Shown here: positions 50,040-61,040 of the stretch, piece by piece
How the letters are laid out: every line of letters starts with the position of its first letter
How positions within the stretch are numbered: position 1 is the first letter of the stretch
Assembly: GCA_035578905.1 (NCBI GenBank)
Contig: JAQJVL010000797.1
Span: forward strand, 248,001-312,000
Direction of reading: 5' to 3'
Length of the DNA: 64,000 bases
Source: Stictocephala bisonia
Taxonomy: Eukaryota; Arthropoda; Insecta; Hemiptera; Membracidae
The notes under the pieces: generated by a model
Seen by the model: only the letters and a program-made list of their open reading frames with translations
Databases searched by the model: none
What the model was told of the DNA's origin: nothing
Program-made: the position numbers and the translations under genes

Positions 50040-50235
50040 TAAATGCAATTCAGTGAAGGTAAGCGGGACTCTTCCGGGGCTTGCCCTCGGTGTTCTGTCC
50101 GACTATCGGTTGGAGTTCTGTCTGTATAATCTGTCTTCCTCCCTCCACTGCGGGAGAACGGGAATCCTGCACTATCTGGCAATTCCACGCCAGTTAGCGA
50201 CGGTCTCAACGCCTTCATTTTGAGAAATACCATTA
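50040..50235 (-). other. GC-rich island, open on the minus strand, no recognised product
   Basis: The stretch stands out from the AT-rich background. It lies within a 92-codon - strand frame that begins MVFLKMKALRPSLTGVELPD. No homology is recognised. Just to its right (50261-50300) is ACGTGGGGCTTCTGTATCTG followed by TCTATATTCTGTG, a motif also present in both arms of the large inverted repeat (31876-31910 and its mirror near 45220-45256). It could be a repeat-derived promoter or an unrecognised exon. Confidence 0.3.
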
Positions 50236-50300
50236 ACTGCCCGTTTCATTATTTCCTATAACGTGGGGCTTCTGTATCTGTCTATATTCTGTGGTTTAAG

Positions 50301-53300
50301 TCATCAAAAAGCTATACTATGTTTTGCATATAAATGAAACTGCATGTACTAAAAACATTTCTGCCATACATCGTATACAAAAAGGAGGAAGGATAATCCA
50401 CGTAAGTCGATATGACAGATGTCCACATATTGCTTGTCTTTTTAAAGTACACAAATCAGTTACTAAACAAATTAAAATTAAACTAAATTACAAACTACTA
50501 CGTCCTGACCTTCTATTAATAATATAACAATCTCATTCTGGCTGTGTTTGCAAGAATTGAAAGTAACTCTCGAAGCAATAACGCCCGAACTCACGTCAAA
50601 CTATTGTCCCAGAGATTCGGATGAAACGCTTTCTCATAATGTGATGGCGTGCCTAAGCCTATTATTTTTCTATCCCTTTATATATAGTTTGTGTGCAAAT
50701 TGATTATAAGAAATATAAATCCATTTACTGTAACAGAAATTTAACTTCTATATTTTGTATATTTTTTTGTATATTTTGGATTAACACTGGTTATGAAATC
50801 ATATTCGGTCAGGTTGAGTCGCCTCATTCGATACCTAGAAGCATCGGTCCACCCGATCAATAAATCAATTACTTTACTTATCAAATACACTCAGTGGTAA
50901 TGCAGCTCTTTGGACGAATTAAGAGCTATGTTCATACAAACATTACACATTTGTGTACACGTTATAATTATAAATAATAACAAACAAAAGTAAATTTTAT
51001 TATTAAAAGTTAGCTTATTACAAGTCAATGTTATAGTTTAACTTAAAAACTCTGTAATATAATAAAGTATATAATTTTAATTATTTAAATGAAAATTAAA
51101 TGAAAACTGTTTTTAATTGGATGAATAAAAGTAGTGTTTCTAGTTATTCCATATACATATCATACAAAAGGTATATGATTATGTTATGGAAATAATTACA
51201 ATATATTGTAAATTCAGTCCCGTATTTCAATTTCAGCAATAATAAATAGTTTTTTTTAGTTGCAATATGTTTAAAGTTGACTTTAGTTTTTATTATCAGT
51301 GGAACAAGAAGAACACTTTTGAGTGTAAAACATCCCTCTCGGCATTCACTGAATGCATGGAAATGTGCATTACATCATGGCAGATATAAACTTTAGTCAA
51401 GCATTGCATGTTTTCCTTAACGTAACGTCTCTCATGATACCTTTTACAATTTTCTTTTACGAAATTCTTCAATTGATATTTAAGAATATATTGCTCGCTC
51501 ATTTACATAATTTAAATATTAAATATAAATTAACATTATTTACTGTTTGATATTTACTCCCAGTATTCTAATCTTATTTATATGCAAGTGGTGACTTTGC
51601 AATAATTCATATAGAATTTCAGTTTTTTAAAGATTTGTTTCTCTATTCCAGCAAAGTATATTTATGCAAAACATTTTATATTCATCGTCCCAATTAATAT
51701 ATACTTTATTTGATGGCTCAAAACAGAATGGAATATACTTATGTTTATTATCTTGTTCTTTAAAAAAATAATTATAAGACTGCAAATAAATAATAAAAAA
51801 AAAATAAATAAATAAACAGATACTATGCATTTAAATTATTACCGATATTTAAAAGCCTATCATAGTGTATGTCATGAGATGTTTACTCAGTTAAGGTGAT
51901 CTACCTATATCATAACATCAATAAACTCTATGCATGGTTGGGAAAAAGACTGGAGAATATTAAATATTTTTCAAACTATTTAAACCAAAGTAATGAAACT
52001 TTTTATTTATGTACTTTTCATTATTATGTAAAACACCAATTTACCTATTAGATTTATTTTACTTGTTTTTTGCATTGCCATGAATGGCCCAAATGTTTCT
52101 TCAAATGTTTAAATATAAACTCACCTTGAGGTATATATTTTAAAGTATTTGTTTTTACAACGGGAAAGTGCAAACCTGAGGTCAAAAGGATGACCCAGTC
52201 AAAACAGCCTCTTAAAGAATGTAACGTTATACAACTGCATAAGAACAAGGTTAAGATAGTTATTATCTATTACTGGATACAGCTATAATTAAGTGACAGA
52301 AAATGAGAAATTAATTCGTTTTCATGTCCCCTAATAAAACACATTTTATTAGGAAAAGTAAATGTAATGAATCATTGAATTAATTACAATGCAGAATAAA
52401 GTTTACTTTTATGACTAAAAGTAAATTTATAATAACTTTCTTTAATTATTTTAAGGTATGTATATTTTTATTAAATACCGTAGCTATTTTTATAATTCAG
52501 ACTTTCGTTACGATTTTCAGCAATAAACAACATACCCAAGAACAGGGACCTCAAACAGGAATTAATAAGCAGTCAGACAACTAAGTAGATTTAGTTATAG
52601 GACATCCAATTTTTCGAGTGGCTGTATTTTCTGACTGGGTCATACTTCCGGCATCAGTTAAAGTAACAAAGAACATTAAAATGAGTGAGGTATAACTCGA
52701 GGTAGGTTGCATTTAAAATGTTTAAGGCTTTTTTCGAGGGTGTACGAAAAACCACTAGAACATGTTTAGTATATTTCGGACATGTAAAAAACTACTAAGT
52801 TTCATTACATTTCTTTTAATAGTTTTAAAATTAATAACTCCTAACAGTGGTTCTACAATTATACTTGTCCATCATAACAATCTAAAATGGAACCTTCCAT
52901 CGACGCTTAAATCTGGTATTCAATGTATCCTTTAATATAGACTAGTAAAGATATTTAATGTTTAGTGCAATAAGTTGTCCATCTTCCATAAATACTGATA
53001 TATTTACAGGGCTAACATAACGAGTAGCAAGTGTTGAGCGCAAATTTCCTACTCAAGTATGAAAGCTAATATGGTTTTTTTTAGTAAAAACCACCCAATT
53101 ATGTTTTGAATTTTTAGTTGAGCTCCTGTTTTCCTACATAAAAAGAAGTCGTTAGTAGGATTATATGAAATCAAGCATATTTTATAAAGAAAAATAAATG
53201 TAATAAATCATTGAACTAATTACATTTCAAAATAAAATTTACTTTAATGGTTAATTTTTACTTATATAATTCATTTATTACGATGCAATAATATTTAAAC

Positions 53301-53355
53301 TAAGTACCCTCTCCAAGTTTTTTTATTTAAATTATGTAACATAACTTATATAAAA
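50301..53355. other. AT-rich DNA without a recognised gene
   Basis: Only short open frames. A diverged direct repeat is seen at about 52355-52420 and 53191-53255 (shared TCATTGAA and ATAAA-TTTACTTT). Otherwise nothing. Confidence 0.45.
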
Positions 53356-54065
53356 ATGTTAGAGAGGATTCTTACAATTCAAGAAGATAGGAAATTTAAC
53401 AAAAACTGTTTATTTAACAACGTACCGCCCAATTTTGTTAACATTTGGACAAGCTCTAAATGAAGATCAGCTAAAAAAACAATTGAAATAGCCAAACAAA
53501 TTTTGATTAAGGAAAAGATAAACTATTTATATTCAAAACTCGATGAAAATAATAATTTAAACAGATGAGTTTACAGTCAAATCACTTCACAGTTCCATCA
53601 AGAAACAATATAAAAAATACAACAACGCATTGCAGATTGGATATCACCAATGATAGAGAAGAAAAAAGAAAGACATAACAATAAATTACAAAACATAATA
53701 CAAACCCTAAATTTTAAGCACTACAAAGGCAATATAAAAATTGCCCCTAAAATTTACCCTAGAGTACACAATTTAACAGAAATAAAACTCACAGATGATG
53801 AAAACAATTTTTTATGACAATCATTAAAACACAATATTAATCTTAATTTCAAGAATAATATAATCCAAGACGAACTTTTAAATTTACATATTGCAATCAA
53901 AAACACAGACACTACAGATCAAGAACCACTACAACACAATAATATTAATGGAACAAATCAAACTTAAAACAAACCAAATCACTAATACAAAAACATCGAA
54001 CCAAGAAAAAAAATTGGTACAATCTATCTCAGATAATATGAAAACACAACAATATTATAACATAT
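53356..54065 (+). mobile_element. Penelope-like element N-terminal fragment (decayed)
   Basis: On the + strand, across frameshifts and stops, NCLFNNVPPNFVNIWTSSK is followed by AKQILIKEKINYLYSKLDEN, then a W-containing block with KLQNIIQTLNF. Next come PRVHNLTEIKLTDDENNFL, LNFKNN and ELLNLHIAIKNT. The order (an F-N--P-F-I block, EI--LY-KL, KL--L, a V-NL---LT-DE--L block, an AI helix) is that of the region before the reverse transcriptase in Penelope-like elements. The RT and GIY-YIG domains are absent. This is family-level recognition by motif order only. Confidence 0.5.
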
Positions 54066-54180
54066 GGTAATGTAGGTTAAATAAAAATGTTTGCATCCTA
54101 ATAATACGTAAGTAGCCCTAATTATTAATACGATATTACTATAATTTATTTAACAATATAATACGAAATTATTCGTCATA

Positions 54181-55483
54181 CAGTTGACTCGCGGTAGTCC
54201 GACACTTAACAGTCCGACACGCTCGGTTGTCCGACGCGGTCGAGCGTGGGTGACCCAAGAAATCTTCCTAGACTGGTATAATAATCATTTTGTCAAAGAA
54301 GTAAAACAGCATTTAAAGGCTAGTAATCTGCCATTAAAGGCTCTTTTATTATTACATAATGCTCCTGGGCATCCAAAATCAGAAGAATTAAAAGCAAAAA
54401 CAGCCGATGGATACATCGAGGTCATGTATTTACCGAAAAATACAACTGCTCTGATTCAGCCAATGGATCAGAATGTTATCAAAACTCTAAAGGCGCATTA
54501 CAAAAAACGCCTACTTATGGATATTGTTTGCCAACCAGATGCAGACATTACAACACTGTTGAAAAAGTTTGACATTAAGGACGCTATTCTTAATGCAGCT
54601 TTTGCGTGGCAACAAGTCCAGCCATCAACACTTATAAAATCCTGGAAAAATGTTTGGCCACATAACCCCCTCCTCCAAAATAAAGATGATGAAAACCAAC
54701 GGGAAGATGACGACAACACCCAAGATAACAATCGTGTAGTGGAAGAAACCATTTTACTTTGTAATCAAACTAACGTCCAACAAGAATTATCGGAAGAACT
54801 AATAAGATGGTTGTTAGACGATAACCTGGGTGCAGAACAAACAGATGAAGAGATTCTGCAAGAAATCATAACACAAAACGACACAATTGAAGAGGCCGTG
54901 GAGACGGAGAAAAATCCGTGATCAGCTGTGATGAAGCTTTGTCTGCTGCCAACACTTTGATTCGCTGGTGTGAGGAACGTGACCTAGACGTCAACAACGT
55001 TTTAGTTTTGAAATACATTCAAGAAAAAGCGATTAACGAAGGTTTGCGTACAAAGAAGCAGAAGAAAATGACAGATTTTTTTCATGTTTAGTTTATTTAC
55101 TGTTTTGCAATCTGTTCATATGTGTGTAAGTACAGTACAAGCTTTGCTATAATACATACAATCCTGTACTTTTAATGTAGTAAATACAGTTTGTCAATTT
55201 CTTAAAATTATCCGCATTAATTACTGTACTTTATTTTTAACCTAGACCTTTGGTCAATACAGTACGTATTTATTTTATGCACATAAATATTCACAAACAG
55301 TATGAAATAGGTTTGTTAATACAGTACTGTACATACCTATTGCTTAAAACTATCATATTTGTTATTGTTTTAAGTTCAAACATCGAATTCAGTCATGATG
55401 GGAGGTACATTTGGTAATCCGACGTTTTTGGTAATCCGACACCCTACTGGTCCCGTGACTGTCGGATTATCAAGAGTCAACTG
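54181..55483 (+). mobile_element. Tigger/pogo-like DNA transposon, internally deleted, with TA target duplication
   Basis: The left end CAGTTGACTC...GTCCGACA (54181-54204) is an inverted match, 20 of 24 bases, to the right end (55460-55483). TA dinucleotides flank both sides (54179-54180 and 55484-55485), as expected for the Tc1/mariner/pogo superfamily. Subterminal GTCCGAC/AATCCGAC motifs repeat at both ends. At 1303 bp it is well short of a full element: the left terminal region joins directly to the middle of the transposase gene. The DNA-binding part and the first catalytic Asp are therefore gone. Confidence 0.9.
54244..55091 (+). pseudogene. Tigger/pogo transposase C-terminal part, broken
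   Basis: The DDE_1-type core begins AWVTQEIFLDWYNNHFVKEV and continues LLLLHNAPGHP and MYLPKNTTALIQPMDQNVIK. The second catalytic residue is His (CAT, 54355-54357) where the family has Asp (LLLDNAPGHP). The last Asp (54466-54468, MDQ) is kept. An acidic tail follows. A one-base shift near the A run at 54909-54914 puts a TGA at 54919; in the next frame the protein resumes (ISCDEALSAANTLIRWCEER) to KKQKKMTDFFHV and TAG (55089-55091). QKKMTDFF (55059-55082) has the form of a PCNA-binding box, which is known in pogo transposase. No start codon survives. Inactive. Confidence 0.9.
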
Positions 55484-55485
55484 TA

Positions 55486-56310
55486 GTTTTAAAAAATTGA
55501 ATATAATTAATATATACAAGAAAATAACAGAAATATATATGTAATTTGTATTCAAATTAGTAATAAAGAATTTAATTATTATAATGTTAAGTGAAGCATA
55601 CAAATAATAAGTATTTCGTCCTTGGGAAAATAGACTGAAAGGCCAGATGCCAGTACGTAGGCTTGAGTTTATAAAAAATAACAATGCATTGATGTCCTTA
55701 ACACGATAAATAAATGTCACGAAGGAGAACAATCTTATAAAAATGGCAAAAATTGGTATAACGCTTAGTTTGGATTTAGATTTATATTTCAATGCCAATG
55801 TTAAGGTTTATTTATATCAATACAGCACGTCAAGCAAATATTTATTAAACTGTGTTGAAATATTGCAATCTTGACGAACGATTGGGTTTGGTAGGCGAAT
55901 GGAAGAGTGTCTTCCGACTTGACGCCTCTTGATAATGACTGCTATTGTTTCGTCAAATCGTGTAATGTTGCTTATACTGGTCTAAACAATAATAGCTATG
56001 TAATTGGTTAAAATATTATAATCAAGTTACTAAAAATGTACGTTTGTAATTATAAAAAAATTTCTATCGTTATGGTCTAGATTACATATGTACCAATAAA
56101 AGTAACACATTGATTGAAGACACGTTGACACTAGGACCAAGTAGATACTGCTTGTACTAGTTATAAATATTAAAGTTTATACTACTTGTAACATAGTATT
56201 AAATTGTTAAAGTTTTTGTTTAGATACTTTATATGCCAATTTATTTGTAATCCAATTGTTTAAGTAATTAATGAGTACAAAACATATGTCTTAATTGTTT
56301 AATTAACCAA
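55486..56310. other. AT-rich DNA between the Tigger element and a LINE
   Basis: No recognised gene. A - strand open frame (55376-55798) overlaps the transposon end and has no recognisable product. Confidence 0.5.
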
Positions 56311-56955
56311 ACCATCTTACCTACGGTTTGGTTCTATGGGGAGCTTCCGCAAACAATCATTTCAGTAGGGTGTTCAAATTGCAAAAACAAGCTATTCATA
56401 TTATAGCGCAATTAAGGTTCAGAGAATCCTGCAAAGATTCATTCAAACAACTGCAACTGTTGACCCTGCCCTGCCTCTATATACTGGAAACAACCTTATT
56501 TTATGTCTCTAAGGGAAACATGATAAGGGGACGAGACATACATACGTACAATACGAGGGGCAGGGACAACTACCGAACTGTGAGACACAGGACGGTAGTT
56601 CACGAACGCTTGCCCTTATATGCGGGTGTCCGATTTGTTAACAAGTTGCCAGATTCAATTAGAAATGCCCCAGAGCCCAAGGTGTTGAAAACTCGTCTCA
56701 AACGCTGTTTAGCGTCACAGGCGTTCTATACCTGTGATGAGTTTATGGCATATGACTGGGAGACCACATAATTAAAGACTTACAACCGATGCTGGGGGGG
56801 GGGAATTGGCATGAGTAAATGGAGGATACAATGTATGTATGACTGAGGTGTTACTGTGGGGTATATGGTAAAAATTATAGTTAGTATAGTCTTGACAATT
56901 GCTATGCATTTATTGTAATGTTCCTGGCAATAAAATATTTGATTTGATTTGATTA
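56311..56955 (+). mobile_element. 5'-truncated LINE (CR1/Jockey-like) with ORF2 C-terminus and 3' tail
   Basis: The frame is open from HLTYGLVLWGASANN through FKLQKQAIHIIAQLRF and RGRDNYRTVRHRTVVHERLP to AGVRFVNKLPDSIRNAPEPK and a TAA at 56769-56771. This is the C-terminal region of a non-LTR ORF2 after the reverse transcriptase. The stretch has no internal stop, so it is younger than the other LINE remnants here. A short 3' UTR ends GGCAATAAAATATTTGATTT with GATTT repeats (56938-56955), a typical tail. Truncation at about 56311 is the usual 5'-truncated insertion. It cannot transpose. Confidence 0.88.
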
Positions 56956-58268
56956 ATTAATATTTAATGTTATTGAGATTTATAATGTAATATAATATTA
57001 CTGATATTTTTTAGAGTATCGTAAAAAAATTTAACAATCGATGTACATGAATTACTCAATTTTTGCACCATTAAAAATAGTTCTAAATTATTTTTATTTG
57101 CATTTGGACAGTATCGTTTCTGTAGACATTCCTCTCGTTCATTTGGTGACGTAGTTTTACGTTTGGAAGACAGTAATAAAGAGTTGTGCAAACCAATTTT
57201 AAAAACATGTTTTAAAACAATAATGATTTTTAACACCAAATATCTGCTTAAAAAAGTGGCAATCATTCCATAATCCCGTCAACAAACGACAATCAAGTGG
57301 ATTAAACTGAGCAAGCGGTGATTGGCTGGCTTGTCAGTCCATTGTGAAGTACAAGTGGGAAATGAAATAGCACGGGCGGCACCAATTAATTGGCAATCAG
57401 AGTGGTTCAGTTTAATGACGTTGTGGTATATGACAGTGAGGGAATCAGCAAATCTTAATTGACGGGTATAATGATGGAATGTATTTCAGTGAAAATAAAT
57501 TATATATTTATACTTTAACATTATATATGAATATTTAACATTATCGTTCCATCTACCATTTTTATCGTAGATTAATAACTTTTATTCTATCATATTTATT
57601 TTTAAAATTCTATAATACAAATTTAAATAATTTTATTAATAATAATAATACAGTTATTGTTATGGTTAAAATGAAAACTGTTATTATGATAATTTTACAA
57701 AATATACACCAAATATTAATTGTTTTTCAAATTAAAATTAAAGTTAACTGTATTCTTCATTGTTAAAGTTTAAAATAGTATCTTTACTTAAAGGCTTATT
57801 AAATTACAAATATTTCATATACTATAAATGACCAGACCAATATTCAAACACACCTTACAAGGGTTTGCATGTAATATACATCACACGAATGGTTTACTAC
57901 ACACCATAGAGTCGTAGAACTCCATGATTTACTAACACTATAACTTTTTTATGGGTAACATTATTTGGACAAGCATTTCGTAAGCAATAGAGAAGCCAGT
58001 TGAAAGTAAAATCAACCATCATAATTACAAAAAAAGGTGTCACTGCAGTTTCTAATAATTAAAAAAGTTAAACTATCGATTCAAATCCATGGATATTGTT
58101 GTAGCAGATATTATATATACACATTAAAGGGTAATGTTAACAAAAATTACCCCTAAAAATTATAATATGAATGTTTTATAAAATCATTTTAACTTATAGA
58201 ATTATAATTGACAATAAATTTTCCTTTTTTATCTATATAAATCATGGAGTTAAAATTAGTCTAAATTA
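56956..58268. other. AT-rich DNA, no recognised gene
   Basis: A - strand open frame of 98 codons (56970-57266) has no recognisable product. A slightly GC-richer stretch at 57290-57440 holds nothing identified. Confidence 0.5.
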
Positions 58269-61040
58269 ACTGAGGGAGTAAAATAATAGAACTTTAGAGG
58301 AGAACAATATGTAACTAGCTTGGAGACAAGATAGTATCACTGTCAGCCAATATTGGATGGACTTCACCATCCTAGGATACCTCGTGACACATTCTAAGTG
58401 AGGGAGTAGACTAACAAAACTTTAGAGGAGAGCAGTATGTAACATTCCTGGAGACAAGATAGCATTACTGTCGACCAACATTGAATGGACTTCCCCATAT
58501 CAGGATACCTTGTGACAAATTGTAAGTGAGGGAGTAGACTAATAGAACTTTAGAGGAGAGCAATATATAACAGGCCTGGACACAAGATAGTATTACTGTC
58601 GGCCAACATTGGATGGACTTCCCCATCCCAGGATACCTTGTGACATATTGTAAGTGAGGGAGTAGACTAATAGAAGTTTAGAGGAGAGCAATATGTAACA
58701 GGCCTGGAGACAAGATAGTATTACTGTCGGCCAAAATTTAACGGACTTCCCCATCCCTCGTGACACATTGTAAGTGAGGGAGTAGACTAACAGAACTTTA
58801 GAGGAGAGCAATATATAACAGGCCTGGAGACAAGATAGTATTACTGTCGGCCAACATTGGATAGACTTCACCATCCCAGGATACCTCGTGACATATTGTA
58901 AGTGAGGGAGTAGACAAATAGAACTTTAGAGGAGAGCAATATATAACAGGCCTGGAGACAAGATAGTATTACTATCGGCCAACATTGGATAGACTTCACC
59001 ATCCCAGGATACCTTGTGACATATTGTAATTGAGGGAGTAGACTAACAGAACTTTAGAGGAGAGCAATATATAACAGGCCTGGAGACAAGATAGTATTAC
59101 TGTCGGCCAACATTGGATAGACTTCACCATCCCAGGATACCTCGTGACATATTGTAAGTGAGGGAGTAGACAAATAGAACTTTAGAGGAGAGCAATATAT
59201 AACAGGCCTGGAGACAAGATAGTATTACTGTCGGCCAACTTAGATAGACTTCACCATCCCAGGATACCTCGTGACACATTGTAAGTGAGGGAGTAGACTA
59301 ACTGAACTTTAGAGGAGAGCAATATATAACAGGTCTGGAGACAAGATAGTATTACTGTCGGCCAACATTGGATAGACTTCACCATCCCAAGATACCTCGT
59401 GACACATTGTAAGTGAGGGAGTAGACTAACAGAACTTTAGAGGAGAGCAATATGTAACAGGCCTGGAGACAAGACAGTATTACTCGGCCAACATTGGATG
59501 GACTTCCCCATCCCAGGATACCTTGTGACACATTGTAAGTGAGGTTGTAGACTAACACAACTTTAAAGGAGAGCAATATGTAACTGGCCTGGAGACAAGA
59601 TAGTATCACTGTCAGCCAACATTGAATGGACTTCCCCATCCCTCGTGACACATTGTAAGTGAGGGAGTAGACTAACAGAACTTTAGAGGAGAGCAATATG
59701 TAACAGGCCTGGAGACAAGATAGTATTACTTTCGGCTAACATTGGATAGACTTCACCATCCCAGGATACCTCGTGACACATTGTAAGTGAGGGAGTAGAC
59801 TAACAGAACTTTAGAGGAGAGCAATATGTAACAGGCCTGGAGACAAGACAGTATTACTGTCGGCCAACATTGGATGGACTTCCCCATCCCAGGATACCTT
59901 GTGACACATTGTAAGTGAGGTTGTAGACTAACACAACTTTAAAGGAGAGCAATATGTAACTGGCCTGGAGACAAGATAGTATCACTGTCAGCCAATATTG
60001 AATGGACTTCCCCATCCCTCGTGACACATTGTAAGTGAGGGAGTAGACTAACAGAACTTTAGAGGAGAGCAATATGTAACAGGCCTGGAGACAAGATAGT
60101 ATTACTGTCGGCCAAAATTGAATGGACTTCCCCATCCCTCGTGACACATTGTAAGTGAGGGAGTAGACTAACAGAACTTTAGAGGAGAGCAATATGTAAC
60201 ATGCCTGGAGACAAGATAGTATTACTGTCGGCCAACATTGGATGGACTTCACCATCCCTCGTGACACATTGTAAGTGAGGGAGTAGACTAACAGAACTTT
60301 AGAGGAGAGCAATATGTAACAGGCCTGGAGACAAGATAGTATTATTGTCGGCTAACATTGGATAGACTTCACCATCCCAGGATACCTCGTGACACATTGT
60401 AAGTGAGGGAGTTGACTAACAGAACTTTAGAGGAGAGCAATATGTAACAGGCCTGGAGACAAGATAGTATTACTGTCGGCTAACATTGGATAGACTTCAC
60501 CATCCCAGGATACCTTGTGACACATTGTAAGTGAGGGAGTAGACTAACAGAACTTTAGAGGAGAGCAATATGTAACAGGCCTGGAGACAAGATAGTATTA
60601 CTGTCGGCTAACATTGGATAGACTTCACCATCCCAGGATACCTCGTGACACATTGTAAGTGAGGGAGTAGACTAACAGAACTTTAGAGGAGAGCAATATA
60701 TAACAGGCCTGGAGACAAGAGAGTATCACTGTCAGCCAACATTGGATGGACTTCCCCATCCCAGGATACCTTGTGACACATTGTAAGTGAGGGAGTAGAC
60801 TAATAGAACTTTAGAGGAGAGCAAAATGTAAATGCCTGGAGACAAGATAGTATTACTGTCGGCAAAAATTGGATGGACTTCCCCATCCCAGGATAACCTT
60901 GTGACACATGGTAAGTGAGGGAGTAGACTAACAGAACTTTAGAGGAGAGCAATATGTAACAGGCCTGGAGACAAGACAGTATTACTGTCGGCCAACATTG
61001 GATGGACTTTCCCATCCCAGGGTCCCTTGTGACACATTTA
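58269..61040 (+). repeat. Satellite of about 128 bp, roughly 22 units
   Basis: The unit contains GTAAGTGAGGGAGTAGACTA, AACTTTAGAGGAGAGCAATA, CCTGGAGACAAGATAGTATT and CAACATTGGATGGACTTCC. Two length classes occur: units of 127-129 bp with CCATCCCAGGATACCTCGTG, and units of about 120 bp lacking AGGATACC (for example ending at 58770, 59645 and 60020). Minus-strand open frames through it (repeated ILLSSKVLLVYSLTYNVS) reflect the repeat and are not genes. Confidence 0.95.
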
